This document shows, piece after piece, positions 39,439 to 48,970 of a stretch of DNA of 62,483 bases (positions are counted from its first letter, which is position 1; every line of letters starts with the position of its first letter). The notes below the pieces were generated by a model. The model saw only the letters and a list, made by a program, of their open reading frames with translations, had not been told where the DNA came from and made no database searches. The DNA lies in IMG/VR virus record IMGVR_UViG_3300036851_000016, positions 1-62,483 of that record; one strand, written 5' to 3'. The DNA comes from a virus. The position numbers and the translations under genes were made by a program.

Positions 39439-40022
39439 TGGAATATCCGACTTTACCTCAAGATATACAAACGATTAACCAGCAATTGATAGACCACTTT
39501 GGTGTGGATACAATTACTGGTAAAGCTATGTGGCGTGTATCTTGGGCTGGCGACCAAACTGAGAAAAGACTAACCAAATATACTGACCAAGGTGTAGAGT
39601 TACTTTTTCCTGAAGTATTGGAGAAAGTAAAATATCCTTGGATTAAGGGTCGATGGATTCTCGAAAGGCTAGTATTGGTTCCGATTATCAATCAGGATGA
39701 AATTCCTGCGGACCCACAATCATACGAGTGTATGTGGATTTTCGAGAGTCCAATCACCAACGAAGCAATTCCTCCTATATTCACAGCATGTAAGTTTGTT
39801 GTGGATACTGTTTACGCTGCAATAGGTAAGTCGAGTATGGCGAAATACGTCGATGAAGAAGCTGCTAATCCTATCGAGGCAAAAGAGAAAAGGATTAATC
39901 AGCTAGTAGATGAACTATATGGGGAAGAATCTTCACTTCTGTTACGGACCAAGACAGGTGAAGCAGTAGCTTATACTGGCCCCACACCATTTGGTCCCAA
40001 TGAATCAAAGGAGCCTAATTAA
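39438..40022 (+). CDS. Hypothetical structural-region protein, 194 aa
   Basis: An alpha/beta protein with MWRVSWAGDQTEKRLTKYTD and KYPWIKGRWILERLVLVP, and an acidic C-terminus. Its position between capsid and adaptor-like genes suggests a connector component or accessory factor. No family recognised. Confidence 0.6.
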   Translation: MEYPTLPQDIQTINQQLIDHFGVDTITGKAMWRVSWAGDQTEKRLTKYTDQGVELLFPEVLEKVKYPWIKGRWILERLVLVPIINQDEIPADPQSYECMWIFESPITNEAIPPIFTACKFVVDTVYAAIGKSSMAKYVDEEAANPIEAKEKRINQLVDELYGEESSLLLRTKTGEAVAYTGPTPFGPNESKEPN

Positions 40023-40765
40023 TGCCGCAAGCTACAGTCGTAGGACAATTCCCAACACATCGTAGGACTATTCGTGGACCTGTCAATCCATTGGATAAGT
40101 CAACTATTGTTTCAATCTTTCCAAAGGAAATTGAAGAAAGAAAACCGACCATTCAACCAGGAGTCTTTAAGATTCCTGCGGGTTCATACGAGAATCCTGC
40201 TATTCTTGTAGTGGGTCCGTCGTCATGGTGGAGAGATATTGACGAGGAACAACCGCTACTTGAAATTCCAGTTTCGAGTATTCAGATTGCAGATTCTGTT
40301 GTGAAGGATTATTGCAACGGAATTCTTGCATGTAATATGGATACTCACATGCCCGGTATGTTTTATGTTCCAGGTTCTCAGCAGGATTCTAAAGGTGTAG
40401 TTGACCATAAAGCTACACTGGAATGGATTAAGAAAAACTTTAAGGCTGAACTTGATGCCGCTAAAGTTAGACAGAATAATTGGTATTCACTATTGCTTAG
40501 ACTTGCTGATTCACTGTGGGCACGTTCTAATGGCAATCCTCTCGCTATCGCTGATGATATGCGATTGGCTGCTAAAGAACTGCAACAGGAAGGTAAGAAA
40601 GACTGGATGAAAGATTTCCAGATGGTTGATATGGTGCGTTGCAAGGCTTGTGGAAGTCTCAAGAATCCACAATTCCCTGTTTGTGCATCATGTCATTTCC
40701 CTGACCCTGAGCATCCATTGACAAAAGAAATTATGGCTGCTCGTAATAACATGCCAAAGGCGTAA
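40022..40765 (+). CDS. Protein with C-terminal zinc ribbon, 247 aa
   Basis: The N-terminal two-thirds are beta/alpha (PAGSYENPAILVVGPSSWW). The end has a four-Cys ribbon: CKAC (RCKACGSLKNP) and CASC. It lies in the head-tail gene block. Zinc ribbons are unusual among late genes and recur in this phage (see the portal). Confidence 0.6.
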   Translation: MPQATVVGQFPTHRRTIRGPVNPLDKSTIVSIFPKEIEERKPTIQPGVFKIPAGSYENPAILVVGPSSWWRDIDEEQPLLEIPVSSIQIADSVVKDYCNGILACNMDTHMPGMFYVPGSQQDSKGVVDHKATLEWIKKNFKAELDAAKVRQNNWYSLLLRLADSLWARSNGNPLAIADDMRLAAKELQQEGKKDWMKDFQMVDMVRCKACGSLKNPQFPVCASCHFPDPEHPLTKEIMAARNNMPKA

Positions 40766-40767
40766 CA

Positions 40768-41484
40768 ATGTCAGCACCTGATTTAACAGCGGCGCAAGTA
40801 ATGAATCTTTCAGCAGCATTGCTGAATGACCCTAATAGGACTAAGTATACCTATACGGTTCAAATTCCTTACTTGCGTATGGCTATGCAAGAGTTGCAGG
40901 AACATTTTGAACAGAATGGTATACCTTCAACTAAGAAAGTCTCCGCTGTTATTCAGGTGAATGCCAACGTTACTGCTATAACCTACAATGCAGCAGGAAC
41001 CCCCACTAATCCTAGATTACCGGATGATATGGTGGAACCTGCTCAATTGTGGGAGCGTGCGCGAGGAATTGACCCATACGTTCCAATGACTAAAAGAGAT
41101 TATCTTCCACACGATTTGGAAGGTGTTCAAATCTCACAATTTCTATACTATACATGGAATGACCAGAAGATTGAGTTTCTTCCGGCCAATGCCAATAATG
41201 ACATCAAAATTGATTACATCAAGGAATTGTTTTCAAACATCAATTCGATTGATGAGAATACACAAATCAACATCATTAATGCAGCAACTTTCTTGGAATA
41301 CAGAACTGCTGCATTAGTTGCTGAGTTTATAGAAAGGAATAAAACAGCTTCTGATGGATTGAATGTATACGCCGTATTTGGTTCTGACAGAGTTACCAGT
41401 ATCGGCGTAAAGGGTAAACAGAATATCTTCACAAGGAGAAAACCATTTCGTTCTAGCTACAAACGTCGTGGTTGGGTAACTTAG
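40768..41484 (+). CDS. Adaptor-like head-tail connector protein, 238 aa
   Basis: The helical N-terminus (MNLSAALLNDPNRTKYTYTV, YLRMAMQELQEHFEQNG), the central beta part with RLPDDMVEPAQLWERA, and a basic C-terminus (RKPFRSSYKRRG) resemble podovirus adaptor (tail accessory) proteins that dock under the portal. Assignment is by pattern and position. Confidence 0.6.
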   Translation: MSAPDLTAAQVMNLSAALLNDPNRTKYTYTVQIPYLRMAMQELQEHFEQNGIPSTKKVSAVIQVNANVTAITYNAAGTPTNPRLPDDMVEPAQLWERARGIDPYVPMTKRDYLPHDLEGVQISQFLYYTWNDQKIEFLPANANNDIKIDYIKELFSNINSIDENTQINIINAATFLEYRTAALVAEFIERNKTASDGLNVYAVFGSDRVTSIGVKGKQNIFTRRKPFRSSYKRRGWVT

Positions 41485-41490
41485 TTTCTG

Positions 41491-41511
41491 TTCCTATCAT
41501 AAAGATAGGAA
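41491..41511 (+). terminator. Short intergenic hairpin
   Basis: TTCCTATC-ataaa-GATAGGAA, perfect 8-bp stem, in the gap after the adaptor gene. No T-tract follows, so an mRNA-stability or processing element is as likely as a terminator. Confidence 0.45.
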
Positions 41512-41530
41512 TGTCCAAAAGGATGGAAAC

Positions 41531-42028
41531 ATGAGCTACAACAGAGGACAGGGACAGTTCGGGCGTGGTAATATTTGGACTATGATTCGTCAGTTAACTG
41601 ATGCACAGGGTTCTATTAACCCTTCAATGCAATCAGGTGCTGGCGGATTACAAACTGCAAAAGCTACCTATGATTTCGCAGTTGATGGTGGTGCAGTTGG
41701 CACCATTACACTGAAAAATTCTCCAGTAATTCCTGCCGGTGCTATCATTTTAGGTGGCATCGAACATGGTATTACACTTCCCACTTCAGGTGGTGCTGCT
41801 ACTATTGCCATTGGATTTGGTTCTGGTGCTCAGTCTGCACTATTGAAAGCTGCTACTGCAATCGCATCGTATGTAGCAGGAGTGCCCAGAGAATTAATTC
41901 CAAAGTGGACTTCGGCTACCATCTTCAAAGTCACTACTGAAGGTAAAATAACTATTACTGTTGCTACTGCTGCCTTAACCGCAGGCAAATTTGATATTCA
42001 CATTGTTTATGTGATGGGCGGTGAATAG
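41531..42028 (+). CDS. Beta-rich tail protein, 165 aa
   Basis: A Gly/Ala/Thr-rich protein (DFAVDGGAVGTITLKNSPVI, AATIAIGFGSGAQSALLKAA) with expected beta-sandwich fold. Located between adaptor and nozzle-like genes. Probably a tail component; family not identified. Confidence 0.6.
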   Translation: MSYNRGQGQFGRGNIWTMIRQLTDAQGSINPSMQSGAGGLQTAKATYDFAVDGGAVGTITLKNSPVIPAGAIILGGIEHGITLPTSGGAATIAIGFGSGAQSALLKAATAIASYVAGVPRELIPKWTSATIFKVTTEGKITITVATAALTAGKFDIHIVYVMGGE

Positions 42029-42030
42029 TA

Positions 42031-43545
42031 ATGTCGTTCAGGGACCATAATCCTATTGCTCTGGAAGAATTTAATGGTCTGTGGGACCAAAATGACATAG
42101 AGTCTACCCCACTAGACCATTTTTCTGAATGCCAGAACATTAAGTATATTGGTCCTCGCGCATTTGGGACAAGGGATGGAATCGCTAGACATCAGAATAT
42201 CGGTTCCCCCTTGTCCAACATACTACGAATGTATAACTATCCGACAACGGATAAAAATACATTACTCGTTCTAGTAGCTAATGGTGCTAATGGTGAGATA
42301 TATCATGTTGTGGATGAAACCACAATGTTTGGTCCTATTCTCACTATTGCAGGAATGACCGATTTTGGATTTGCTCCATATAACGGTCGTGCATACATTA
42401 CCCCTTTCTTCACGGAATTAATTGGGGGACTAAATCGTGAAAGAGGACTTCAGAATGAATTCCTCTATGTTTACAAAGGTGACGGAACTGCTGCTAGGAA
42501 AGCAGGGGGAAATCCACCCTCTTCAAATATTACTGTTACTAATGGTGCTGCTGGTCATACTGATGCTGGCGTGCATATATTTGGTTATGTATATGAAACT
42601 GATACCGGCTACCTTACTGCGCCCGGTGGTTTGGTAGCACATACTACTGCTGCATTACAAGAAGTAGATTTTACTAACGTAGCTAATAGCGCACAAGCAT
42701 TCGTAGTTAAGAAGCATATTGTTGCTTCTAAAGTAATCCAGAACTATAATGGAGACGTGAATGGATATACTCTCTATTTCATTCCCGGTGCAACTATACC
42801 TAATAACGTTACTACTAATCTTGACAATATCAGCTTTTTTGATGCTGATTTACTTTTGGACGCGAGTCATCTTGCTGATAATTTTGCAGAAATCAAAGCA
42901 GGAGTAGGACTCTGTATTTACCACAATCGTATGTGTTTGTGGACTGAGTATGACAATATCTCATTGATTCGCGTATCTGCTGTAGGTGAACCAGAAGCTT
43001 TTAATCAAATTGATGGCTTCTGTTTGTTCCCACCAGATGGTAATCCTATTACTAATTGCGCTGAGTTGAGAGATGTTCTCTACTCAATGAAACGAGCCAA
43101 AACCGTAGCATTTACAGATAATGGTGGTGCTCCTTCATCATGGCCTCTTACAGCAGTTGATAACGCTATGGGCTGTGGTGTTCATGGAATTGCATCCGTT
43201 ATCGATTCAGGTTCATCTAACGTAGATTTCCTGATGGTTTGCACATATACAGGTATTACACTATTTAATGGTAGATATATTCTACCAGAACTAAGTTGGA
43301 AAATTTGGAATCTTTGGCAGAATCAAACCTTCAAAACAGATAACAGAAGGATTCAAATTGTCAACGATTCTACTCAACAATTGATTTACTGTGTAATGAC
43401 TGATAGACAACTATTGTATGCTGACTATGCAAATGGATTAGACCCTAAGAAAATTCGTTGGTCGCCTTATACATTTGATGCATTTGTAAACACAATTGCA
43501 TTGTGGAAGATTAACGAGCTTTTAATTGGTGCGGACCAGACATGA
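42031..43545 (+). CDS. Nozzle-like tail protein, 504 aa
   Basis: Repeated beta-blade-like segments, e.g. IKYIGPRAFGTRDGIARHQN and LLVLVANGANGEIYHVVDE, suggest a propeller fold as in podovirus tail nozzles (P22 gp10-type, T7 gp12-type). The start closely follows the previous stop. The assignment rests on size, position after the adaptor, and beta pattern. Confidence 0.6.
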   Translation: MSFRDHNPIALEEFNGLWDQNDIESTPLDHFSECQNIKYIGPRAFGTRDGIARHQNIGSPLSNILRMYNYPTTDKNTLLVLVANGANGEIYHVVDETTMFGPILTIAGMTDFGFAPYNGRAYITPFFTELIGGLNRERGLQNEFLYVYKGDGTAARKAGGNPPSSNITVTNGAAGHTDAGVHIFGYVYETDTGYLTAPGGLVAHTTAALQEVDFTNVANSAQAFVVKKHIVASKVIQNYNGDVNGYTLYFIPGATIPNNVTTNLDNISFFDADLLLDASHLADNFAEIKAGVGLCIYHNRMCLWTEYDNISLIRVSAVGEPEAFNQIDGFCLFPPDGNPITNCAELRDVLYSMKRAKTVAFTDNGGAPSSWPLTAVDNAMGCGVHGIASVIDSGSSNVDFLMVCTYTGITLFNGRYILPELSWKIWNLWQNQTFKTDNRRIQIVNDSTQQLIYCVMTDRQLLYADYANGLDPKKIRWSPYTFDAFVNTIALWKINELLIGADQT

Positions 43546-43952
43546 GCCTAATAGTTCCAAATGCGTTGGAAGTTGAGATTCTCACTGAGAAACTCACTCC
43601 AGCGTTAACCTTAAAGCTATATGGAAATAATGTCACTCCTACTGGTGCCAGCACCGCTGCATCTTTTACTGAAATAGCAGGTGGTGGATACGCAAGTAAA
43701 CCACTCACATTTGCTAATTGGGGTATTGTAGCTGGTGACCCTTCAATAGCAACTTACAATGCCATGCAAGAATGGACTTTTACTGGTGTCATTAATGCTC
43801 CAGGAACTATCTATGGCTATTTTGTAACTAGAAATAGTGATGGAAAGTTAATGTGGGCTGAGCGTTTTCCAGCAGCTAATGTTCCATTTGCACCAATTGC
43901 AGGAAGTTTAATTAGAGTGCTTCCGAAATTCACAGCGCAGAGTCAATTCTAA
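43542..43952 (+). CDS. Tail accessory protein, 136 aa
   Basis: An ATGA overlap at the start and abutting the fibre gene. A beta-sandwich-like sequence (LTLKLYGNNVTPTGASTAAS, TFTGVINAPGTIYGYFVTR). Common in metagenomic phages next to fibres; probably an attachment protein. Confidence 0.65.
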   Translation: MSLIVPNALEVEILTEKLTPALTLKLYGNNVTPTGASTAASFTEIAGGGYASKPLTFANWGIVAGDPSIATYNAMQEWTFTGVINAPGTIYGYFVTRNSDGKLMWAERFPAANVPFAPIAGSLIRVLPKFTAQSQF

Positions 43953-46822
43953 TGGCCCAAATTACTGTCTACATGAACTACACGATATTTTTTCAGAGTG
44001 AATCTGATTATAATAGTGCTGTAGCTATTGCTGGCAGTCCCATTCTAGAAATGTGTCCTGCTGACGCAGCGGCACTTTTTGGAATACCTTACGGTCCACT
44101 TCCTTCTGGTGATTTAGATGCAATTCCAAAAGGAATGTATCAAGGTGGATGGAATCTTGAAGCTCCATTCACTGAGATAAAGTTTCCTAATCCTTCTGGA
44201 ATATTTGCTGATGCTTCGGTTAATTCTGTATTAGTTCCGGGTCAAGCAGGTAGTCCTGCATCTATATTTCCTGCCGGACCTGATGGATTACACGTATGGT
44301 CAGCAACCATTATTAGAACTAGGGCTGCTGGTGCAGGTATAAGTCCACCTGTTAACGCTATTTCACAACGGCGTTGGGTATGCGGATTTGAACATGCATC
44401 AGACTTAGATGGTTCGTCGAGTAATGCTGTTGGTGACTTTAGTAGAGATGCATCGCGCACATTAGAAGGATGTGGTTTGCGCGCGGGTGGTCCCAATAAT
44501 AGATTTCTAACTAATACGATGATTATGTTGAGGGGTGGAGCTAACCCCAAAACACATTGGGATAGATTTTACTTTAGAGCAAGATTTACTCCCCCTGCTG
44601 CATCTAGTAATATTGGAATGTGGCGTGCTACCTGTAGCCTTGGTTCTACTATGGGAGCACAATTAAATTATGAATCTTCTGGTAATATTGTTTTATATAA
44701 CATCAATAATGGTGGAGCTTTTTTCAATAAAGGAACTGTTTTTACTCCTGTTGTAAATCAATGGTATAGATTTGACGTTCTTACTCGGTCAGGTAATCCG
44801 GGTAATGGTGTAGTTCAAGTTTATATTAATGGAGTATTTGCACTAGGATTTACTGATAGCACAAATGAAGGTATAGGAACTGGTGGAGATTTAGTTTCAA
44901 TAATACTTGGTCAAAATGCTACCAATACAAATCTTGGTGAAATTGACCTTGATGATTGGATTGGTGCTGATTTACCAACTAATGTTGACGCTAATACATT
45001 AAATTTTGTTGACTCTAACTTTCCAATTGATTGGTTACTTGGTTCTCATGTTCGTAGACTTACTTCTGAATCTGCTTCATTAGTAAATTGGACACCTAAT
45101 TCATTTGGGTCGCTGAATGGAGATATTAATCCTACACGTTTTGATGCCTTAGGAATTCCTGTAGGATTAGCTAGTTCTACATCTGGTGCACAAATACAGG
45201 GTTTGACTGATGCTCCATTACAGAGTGTTCAAGATAGAATTGGACTCTGTTTAGGTGTTGCTTCAGGTGTTCTAACCATATATAGTAGAAATTCTGGTGG
45301 CAGTGATGGTCAACTTGGTTATAGATTAGCTGGTGGTGCAGTTGTTCAATCTGTAATCAATCAATTTCCGTCTAATAATGGAAATTTTGTTGGTTATCTT
45401 CCATCAGGTATGATTTTACCTGCTGAGGCATCTCCATTTTCAGTAGTTCATACTAAATCTGCTGATGCAAATACTGATACTACTTTTTGTTTAGCAGCTT
45501 GTGTTGAATATTTAGGAGTGTTTGGGCTAGAAGATGACCCTGTTATAACACTTCCAATGAATAGAAATCTTTTACATAATTGTAATTATCCAAATAGTGA
45601 ATTTGGATTTAGAGCATCACTTCCGGCTGAACCTGTATTTGCAGCAGGTGGAACTTATGTAGGAAATGGCACTACACAAAACATAATTACACCTGGTCCG
45701 GCTCATTTCATTTATATTCGTAGAACTAATAGCTCAAATGGTTGCATCTGGTTTGGAACCAGTTTAGGAGCTTCATTTATTGGTAGTAATGATGTGCTTT
45801 CATTCCTACGAGCAGGTTTTGATGCTGCTACTGGACAATATTTCTTTCAAGTAAACAGTAACAGTGCCGATATAAATCTAAATGCGGTTACTTACCAATA
45901 TATTGTATTTTGTGACCCCGGTGCGCGTTTCAACATTTGTGGTGTATACGCACACGCAAATGGTTCAGTAACGCCAAAAGCCAATGTTATACCACAAACC
46001 GGATTCCTACCTGATTTTGGATTTATTCAGGATAATTTAATCCAATCAGGTGGTGGAACTGGTAATGGTATTTGGTTTAAGGGACCGGGTATTACTGCTA
46101 ATGCTGCCATCAGACTTGCCGCTGATGGAAATAATAACAACGTAATGAATTTTGCATCAGGAATACTGAATACATTTTCTGATGTTCATAATATGGGCAA
46201 TCGAAATAATTGGGTATATTCACTTTGGAGAACTGCTGATAGTGGTTCTGGTGGATGTGCTAATGTAATGATTCAAGCTACTACTTATGTAGGTAATGGT
46301 GTAAATCCTCGTAATATTCCACTTACACCTACATCTGGTAGGATGCCACTATTTGTATGGGTTCAGCGTAATGGTGGAAATGGTGTATTCCGTGACCCCT
46401 CCCATGCTGGAGCTAATAGTTCTACTTCATCTAATTTTGGTAATACTGCTACAGGAATTACAGCGGTTGCAGTAGACCAAATTACTGTTAGTTCTGATGT
46501 TAATGTAAATGGTCAAACATATACTGTTTGGGCTATTTGCGGTGCTGTTGGTGGAATGACTAATGGCACATATTTTCCAACATACTGCGTTCCTCCGGGT
46601 GGAACTCCACCAAGTCCACCAGAGGGTGATATTATTCTTGTAACTGAGGGTGGATTAATCTTTAATGGAACTACTCCATTATTGATGTTACAAGATGTAG
46701 GGGGTATCTACACATTAGTTCCTGGCAAGCTGAATGATACGCTACAGGATACTCAAACAGGGCAACCTAGTGTAGATGTGCCTATTTTACCTATAGCGAA
46801 AACGGGGTATATAGGTGGCTAA
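43952..46822 (+). CDS. Large tail fibre/adhesin with LamG-like domain, 956 aa
   Basis: An N-terminal tail-binding part is followed by a LamG/concanavalin-like jelly roll (~200-350: WDRFYFRARFTPP, VNQWYRFDVL, GVVQVYINGVFALGF). Repeated modules start TYVGNGT (~565) and TYVGNGV (~780). It is probably the receptor-binding fibre. Bases 46275-46401 equal 1-127, so the part after 46401 may belong to genome B; genome A's own end is then 128-548. Confidence 0.8.
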   Translation: MAQITVYMNYTIFFQSESDYNSAVAIAGSPILEMCPADAAALFGIPYGPLPSGDLDAIPKGMYQGGWNLEAPFTEIKFPNPSGIFADASVNSVLVPGQAGSPASIFPAGPDGLHVWSATIIRTRAAGAGISPPVNAISQRRWVCGFEHASDLDGSSSNAVGDFSRDASRTLEGCGLRAGGPNNRFLTNTMIMLRGGANPKTHWDRFYFRARFTPPAASSNIGMWRATCSLGSTMGAQLNYESSGNIVLYNINNGGAFFNKGTVFTPVVNQWYRFDVLTRSGNPGNGVVQVYINGVFALGFTDSTNEGIGTGGDLVSIILGQNATNTNLGEIDLDDWIGADLPTNVDANTLNFVDSNFPIDWLLGSHVRRLTSESASLVNWTPNSFGSLNGDINPTRFDALGIPVGLASSTSGAQIQGLTDAPLQSVQDRIGLCLGVASGVLTIYSRNSGGSDGQLGYRLAGGAVVQSVINQFPSNNGNFVGYLPSGMILPAEASPFSVVHTKSADANTDTTFCLAACVEYLGVFGLEDDPVITLPMNRNLLHNCNYPNSEFGFRASLPAEPVFAAGGTYVGNGTTQNIITPGPAHFIYIRRTNSSNGCIWFGTSLGASFIGSNDVLSFLRAGFDAATGQYFFQVNSNSADINLNAVTYQYIVFCDPGARFNICGVYAHANGSVTPKANVIPQTGFLPDFGFIQDNLIQSGGGTGNGIWFKGPGITANAAIRLAADGNNNNVMNFASGILNTFSDVHNMGNRNNWVYSLWRTADSGSGGCANVMIQATTYVGNGVNPRNIPLTPTSGRMPLFVWVQRNGGNGVFRDPSHAGANSSTSSNFGNTATGITAVAVDQITVSSDVNVNGQTYTVWAICGAVGGMTNGTYFPTYCVPPGGTPPSPPEGDIILVTEGGLIFNGTTPLLMLQDVGGIYTLVPGKLNDTLQDTQTGQPSVDVPILPIAKTGYIGG
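46275..46401. repeat. 127-bp exact repeat (copy 2), A/B junction
   Basis: Identical to 1-127 and diverging at 46402. Upstream sequence belongs to genome A; downstream sequence repeats the gene order of 128 onward with many differences. This is the point where the window passes from one genome to the other. Confidence 0.9.
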
Positions 46823-47105
46823 ATCAGGTGGAGTTGAATCAGAACATCATGTTGTAGGTGTCAGATTGAGAGTAACTGGTGCTGGAAATTTACAGCATAG
46901 GTTATCTGGACTTGATGACATTATACAGCAAGATTTGGTTCCTATGCCTATGACAGCTACTGCTCGTATTGAACCTATGCGTCTGTCTAATATACAGGGA
47001 CAGAGAATTCGATACGAATTGTATACGACTGAATTAGATGAAACATTCCTGATTCGTCGTATCATCGTTTACGCGAAGGCTGTGGCTGTTGAATATCCAA
47101 CATAA
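46815..47105 (+). CDS. Small tail/fibre-associated protein, 96 aa (genome B)
   Basis: Homologue of 541-849, with the same GTG start overlapping the fibre stop and the same HHVVGVRLRVTGAGNLQ segment; it ends without the Gly tail of the A protein. Presumed component of the adsorption apparatus. Confidence 0.75.
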   Translation: MAKSGGVESEHHVVGVRLRVTGAGNLQHRLSGLDDIIQQDLVPMPMTATARIEPMRLSNIQGQRIRYELYTTELDETFLIRRIIVYAKAVAVEYPT

Positions 47106-47479
47106 TGGCTATTATTCCACAGTTAGACCGTCTACAGGCTCAGCTACTTACATCTGGTTTAAGCCAGAAAAATAGTGCTTTATATCAGGTCATTGACCAA
47201 TTAATCAAAGCATTAAGACAGGGAATAAATGAAGTAGAAGCTCAAGTAATTGCTATTACTCCTGCGCCTAGTGGTGGTGGGGGTGGTGGAACTATTATCA
47301 CTAGTTCAATGCCTATGGGTGATATTAGTGATGGAAATGAGGATAGTGACTGGAATTGGGGTCCACCTGGATTAAAAGGTGATACAGGCGCGCAAGGATT
47401 ACAAGGACCACCGGGAATGGATGGCGAAGATTGTGAATGTGAGTCTATGCCATTCGTAGGAACAGTGTTGTATCCATAA
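47105..47479 (+). CDS. Collagen-like fibre protein, 124 aa (genome B)
   Basis: Homologue of 849-1223. A helical start, a Gly-rich linker, then Gly-X-Y triplets (GPPGLKGDTGAQGLQGPPG) and DCECES. The triplet count is kept although X/Y residues differ, consistent with a trimeric stalk. Confidence 0.8.
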   Translation: MAIIPQLDRLQAQLLTSGLSQKNSALYQVIDQLIKALRQGINEVEAQVIAITPAPSGGGGGGTIITSSMPMGDISDGNEDSDWNWGPPGLKGDTGAQGLQGPPGMDGEDCECESMPFVGTVLYP

Positions 47480-47913
47480 TGGGACCATTAATTACTCCCT
47501 TATATGGTAACTGGACACCCGTTCTAACATTTGAGACTCCGGGTGATTTAAGTGTAACTTACACTGTTCAATTAGGTAGGTTCATAAAAATAGGAAAGTT
47601 AGTAATTCTAACTGGACAAATTTCAACTTCTGCATTTACTCATACTACTGCAAGTGGTGATGCACGTATCACTGGATTACCATTTACTTCAGCTAACGTA
47701 GCAAATCTTGTTCATACTGGAACATTTCTTTATGAAGGAATTACTAAAGCCGGTTTTATGGCATTTTATCCCGAAATTACGTCGAATGTGGCATATATAG
47801 AATTTCGAGCTGTAGGAACTGGAGTTTCACTCGGTGCTATTCAAGCAGGAGATTTACCATCGGGTGGTTCTGTAACCTTTAGATTCGAAATTGTATATAT
47901 GGCAGCATCTTAA
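47479..47913 (+). CDS. Fibre tip/beta-sandwich protein, 144 aa (genome B)
   Basis: It occupies the place of 1220-1651 but is much more diverged; the shared part is YTVQLGRFIKIGKLVILTG. The last residues (VTFRFEIVYMAAS) form a terminal strand. It is a likely variable receptor-contact domain. Confidence 0.65.
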   Translation: MGPLITPLYGNWTPVLTFETPGDLSVTYTVQLGRFIKIGKLVILTGQISTSAFTHTTASGDARITGLPFTSANVANLVHTGTFLYEGITKAGFMAFYPEITSNVAYIEFRAVGTGVSLGAIQAGDLPSGGSVTFRFEIVYMAAS

Positions 47914-47922
47914 GAGGATAAC

Positions 47923-48249
47923 ATGGCAAAAGTTCAAGTTAGAATGGCTGGTCCCGCACAAGTTTCTAACGCTGCTGCGACCAAATATACAGTTCCTGCT
48001 AATAGGAGAGGAATTGTAAGACATGTGCATGTGCAGAATCCCTCTGGTGCTGCTGTAACATTCACTATGTCTATTGGTGCTGATGCTGCTGGCACTCGTA
48101 TATTCGATGCCTTTAGCATTGGTGCAGGACAAGTTCTAGACCACTATTGTTATTATATTCTTGCTGCTGCTGAAATCATCCAAGCATTAGCAGGAACTAA
48201 TAACATTCTTACCCTCACTATCGATGGTGATGAGGAAGTGCTTGCGTAA
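47923..48249 (+). CDS. Conserved small virion protein, 108 aa (genome B)
   Basis: Same GAGG site and nearly the same 108-residue protein as 1660-1986, by far the best conserved pair of the two genomes in this area. Strong constraint suggests a structural contact that cannot vary. Function unknown. Confidence 0.75.
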   Translation: MAKVQVRMAGPAQVSNAAATKYTVPANRRGIVRHVHVQNPSGAAVTFTMSIGADAAGTRIFDAFSIGAGQVLDHYCYYILAAAEIIQALAGTNNILTLTIDGDEEVLA

Positions 48250-48599
48250 TGAAACTACTTCAAAAGCAGTTTGAATTTGGTTTATTGTTACCTCTACTCT
48301 TGGCGAAAGCAACAGAGTTGGGGTATCAATATACTATGGGTGAAATTTTACGCTCACAAGAAGAAGCTAATAGATTAGCTAAACTTGGTGTAGGGAGTAA
48401 AAATTCTGTCCATAGGCTCAAACTTGCTGTAGACCTAAATCTTTTTAGAGATGGTGTCTACCAAACTAGTTCCGAGGCTCATAGAGCATTAGGAACTTAT
48501 TGGGAAAGTTTGAGTGCAGGTAAAGATTTTACTACTCATTGGGGTGGACATTGGGGAGATGGTAATCATTATTCCATAGGTCATGGTGGAGTAAAATGA
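48249..48599 (+). CDS. Endolysin, M15-type peptidase, 116 aa (genome B)
   Basis: A zinc DD-/LD-peptidase of the M15 family: HRLKLAVDLNLF gives the H...D ligands and GNHYS the third His, with THWGG between. It cleaves peptidoglycan peptides. It replaces the GH108 muramidase of genome A between the same two flanking genes, so lysis chemistry has been swapped. Confidence 0.85.
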   Translation: MKLLQKQFEFGLLLPLLLAKATELGYQYTMGEILRSQEEANRLAKLGVGSKNSVHRLKLAVDLNLFRDGVYQTSSEAHRALGTYWESLSAGKDFTTHWGGHWGDGNHYSIGHGGVK

Positions 48600-48970
48600 A
48601 GTCTCGTCCCTTTACTACTCTTGATTATTGGAAAGTAAAAGAACTACATAATAAGCATTATCCCGAATTTGAGTTTCCTCGATTCGATGAAATGCTTAAT
48701 GCCTATGTTATTGAAGATGAAGAAGGCATTATAATGGCAGGTGCAATAGAAAATGTGGCTGAGGCTGTATTAGTCACAAATAAGGACCGCAGTAGGGTTA
48801 CTATTGGCCGCGCACTTGTAGAGGCCCAGTCAATCTCGTTGTTCACTTGTAAGTCGTTTCGCATACATGACCTTTATGCATTCGTCAATAATGATGAATA
48901 TGCGAAACATCTTATAAAACATGGGTTCCGAGAGCATGGCTTAACTACATTAAGCATGAAGGTGCCATAA
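48596..48970 (+). CDS. GNAT-like protein, 124 aa (genome B)
   Basis: Homologue of 2458-2844, with FDEMLNAYVIEDEEG, IIMAGAIENVAEAVLVT and YAFVNNDEYAKHLIKHGF. ATGA overlap with the peptidase gene. Enzymatic activity is not proven by any visible motif. Confidence 0.6.
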   Translation: MKSRPFTTLDYWKVKELHNKHYPEFEFPRFDEMLNAYVIEDEEGIIMAGAIENVAEAVLVTNKDRSRVTIGRALVEAQSISLFTCKSFRIHDLYAFVNNDEYAKHLIKHGFREHGLTTLSMKVP

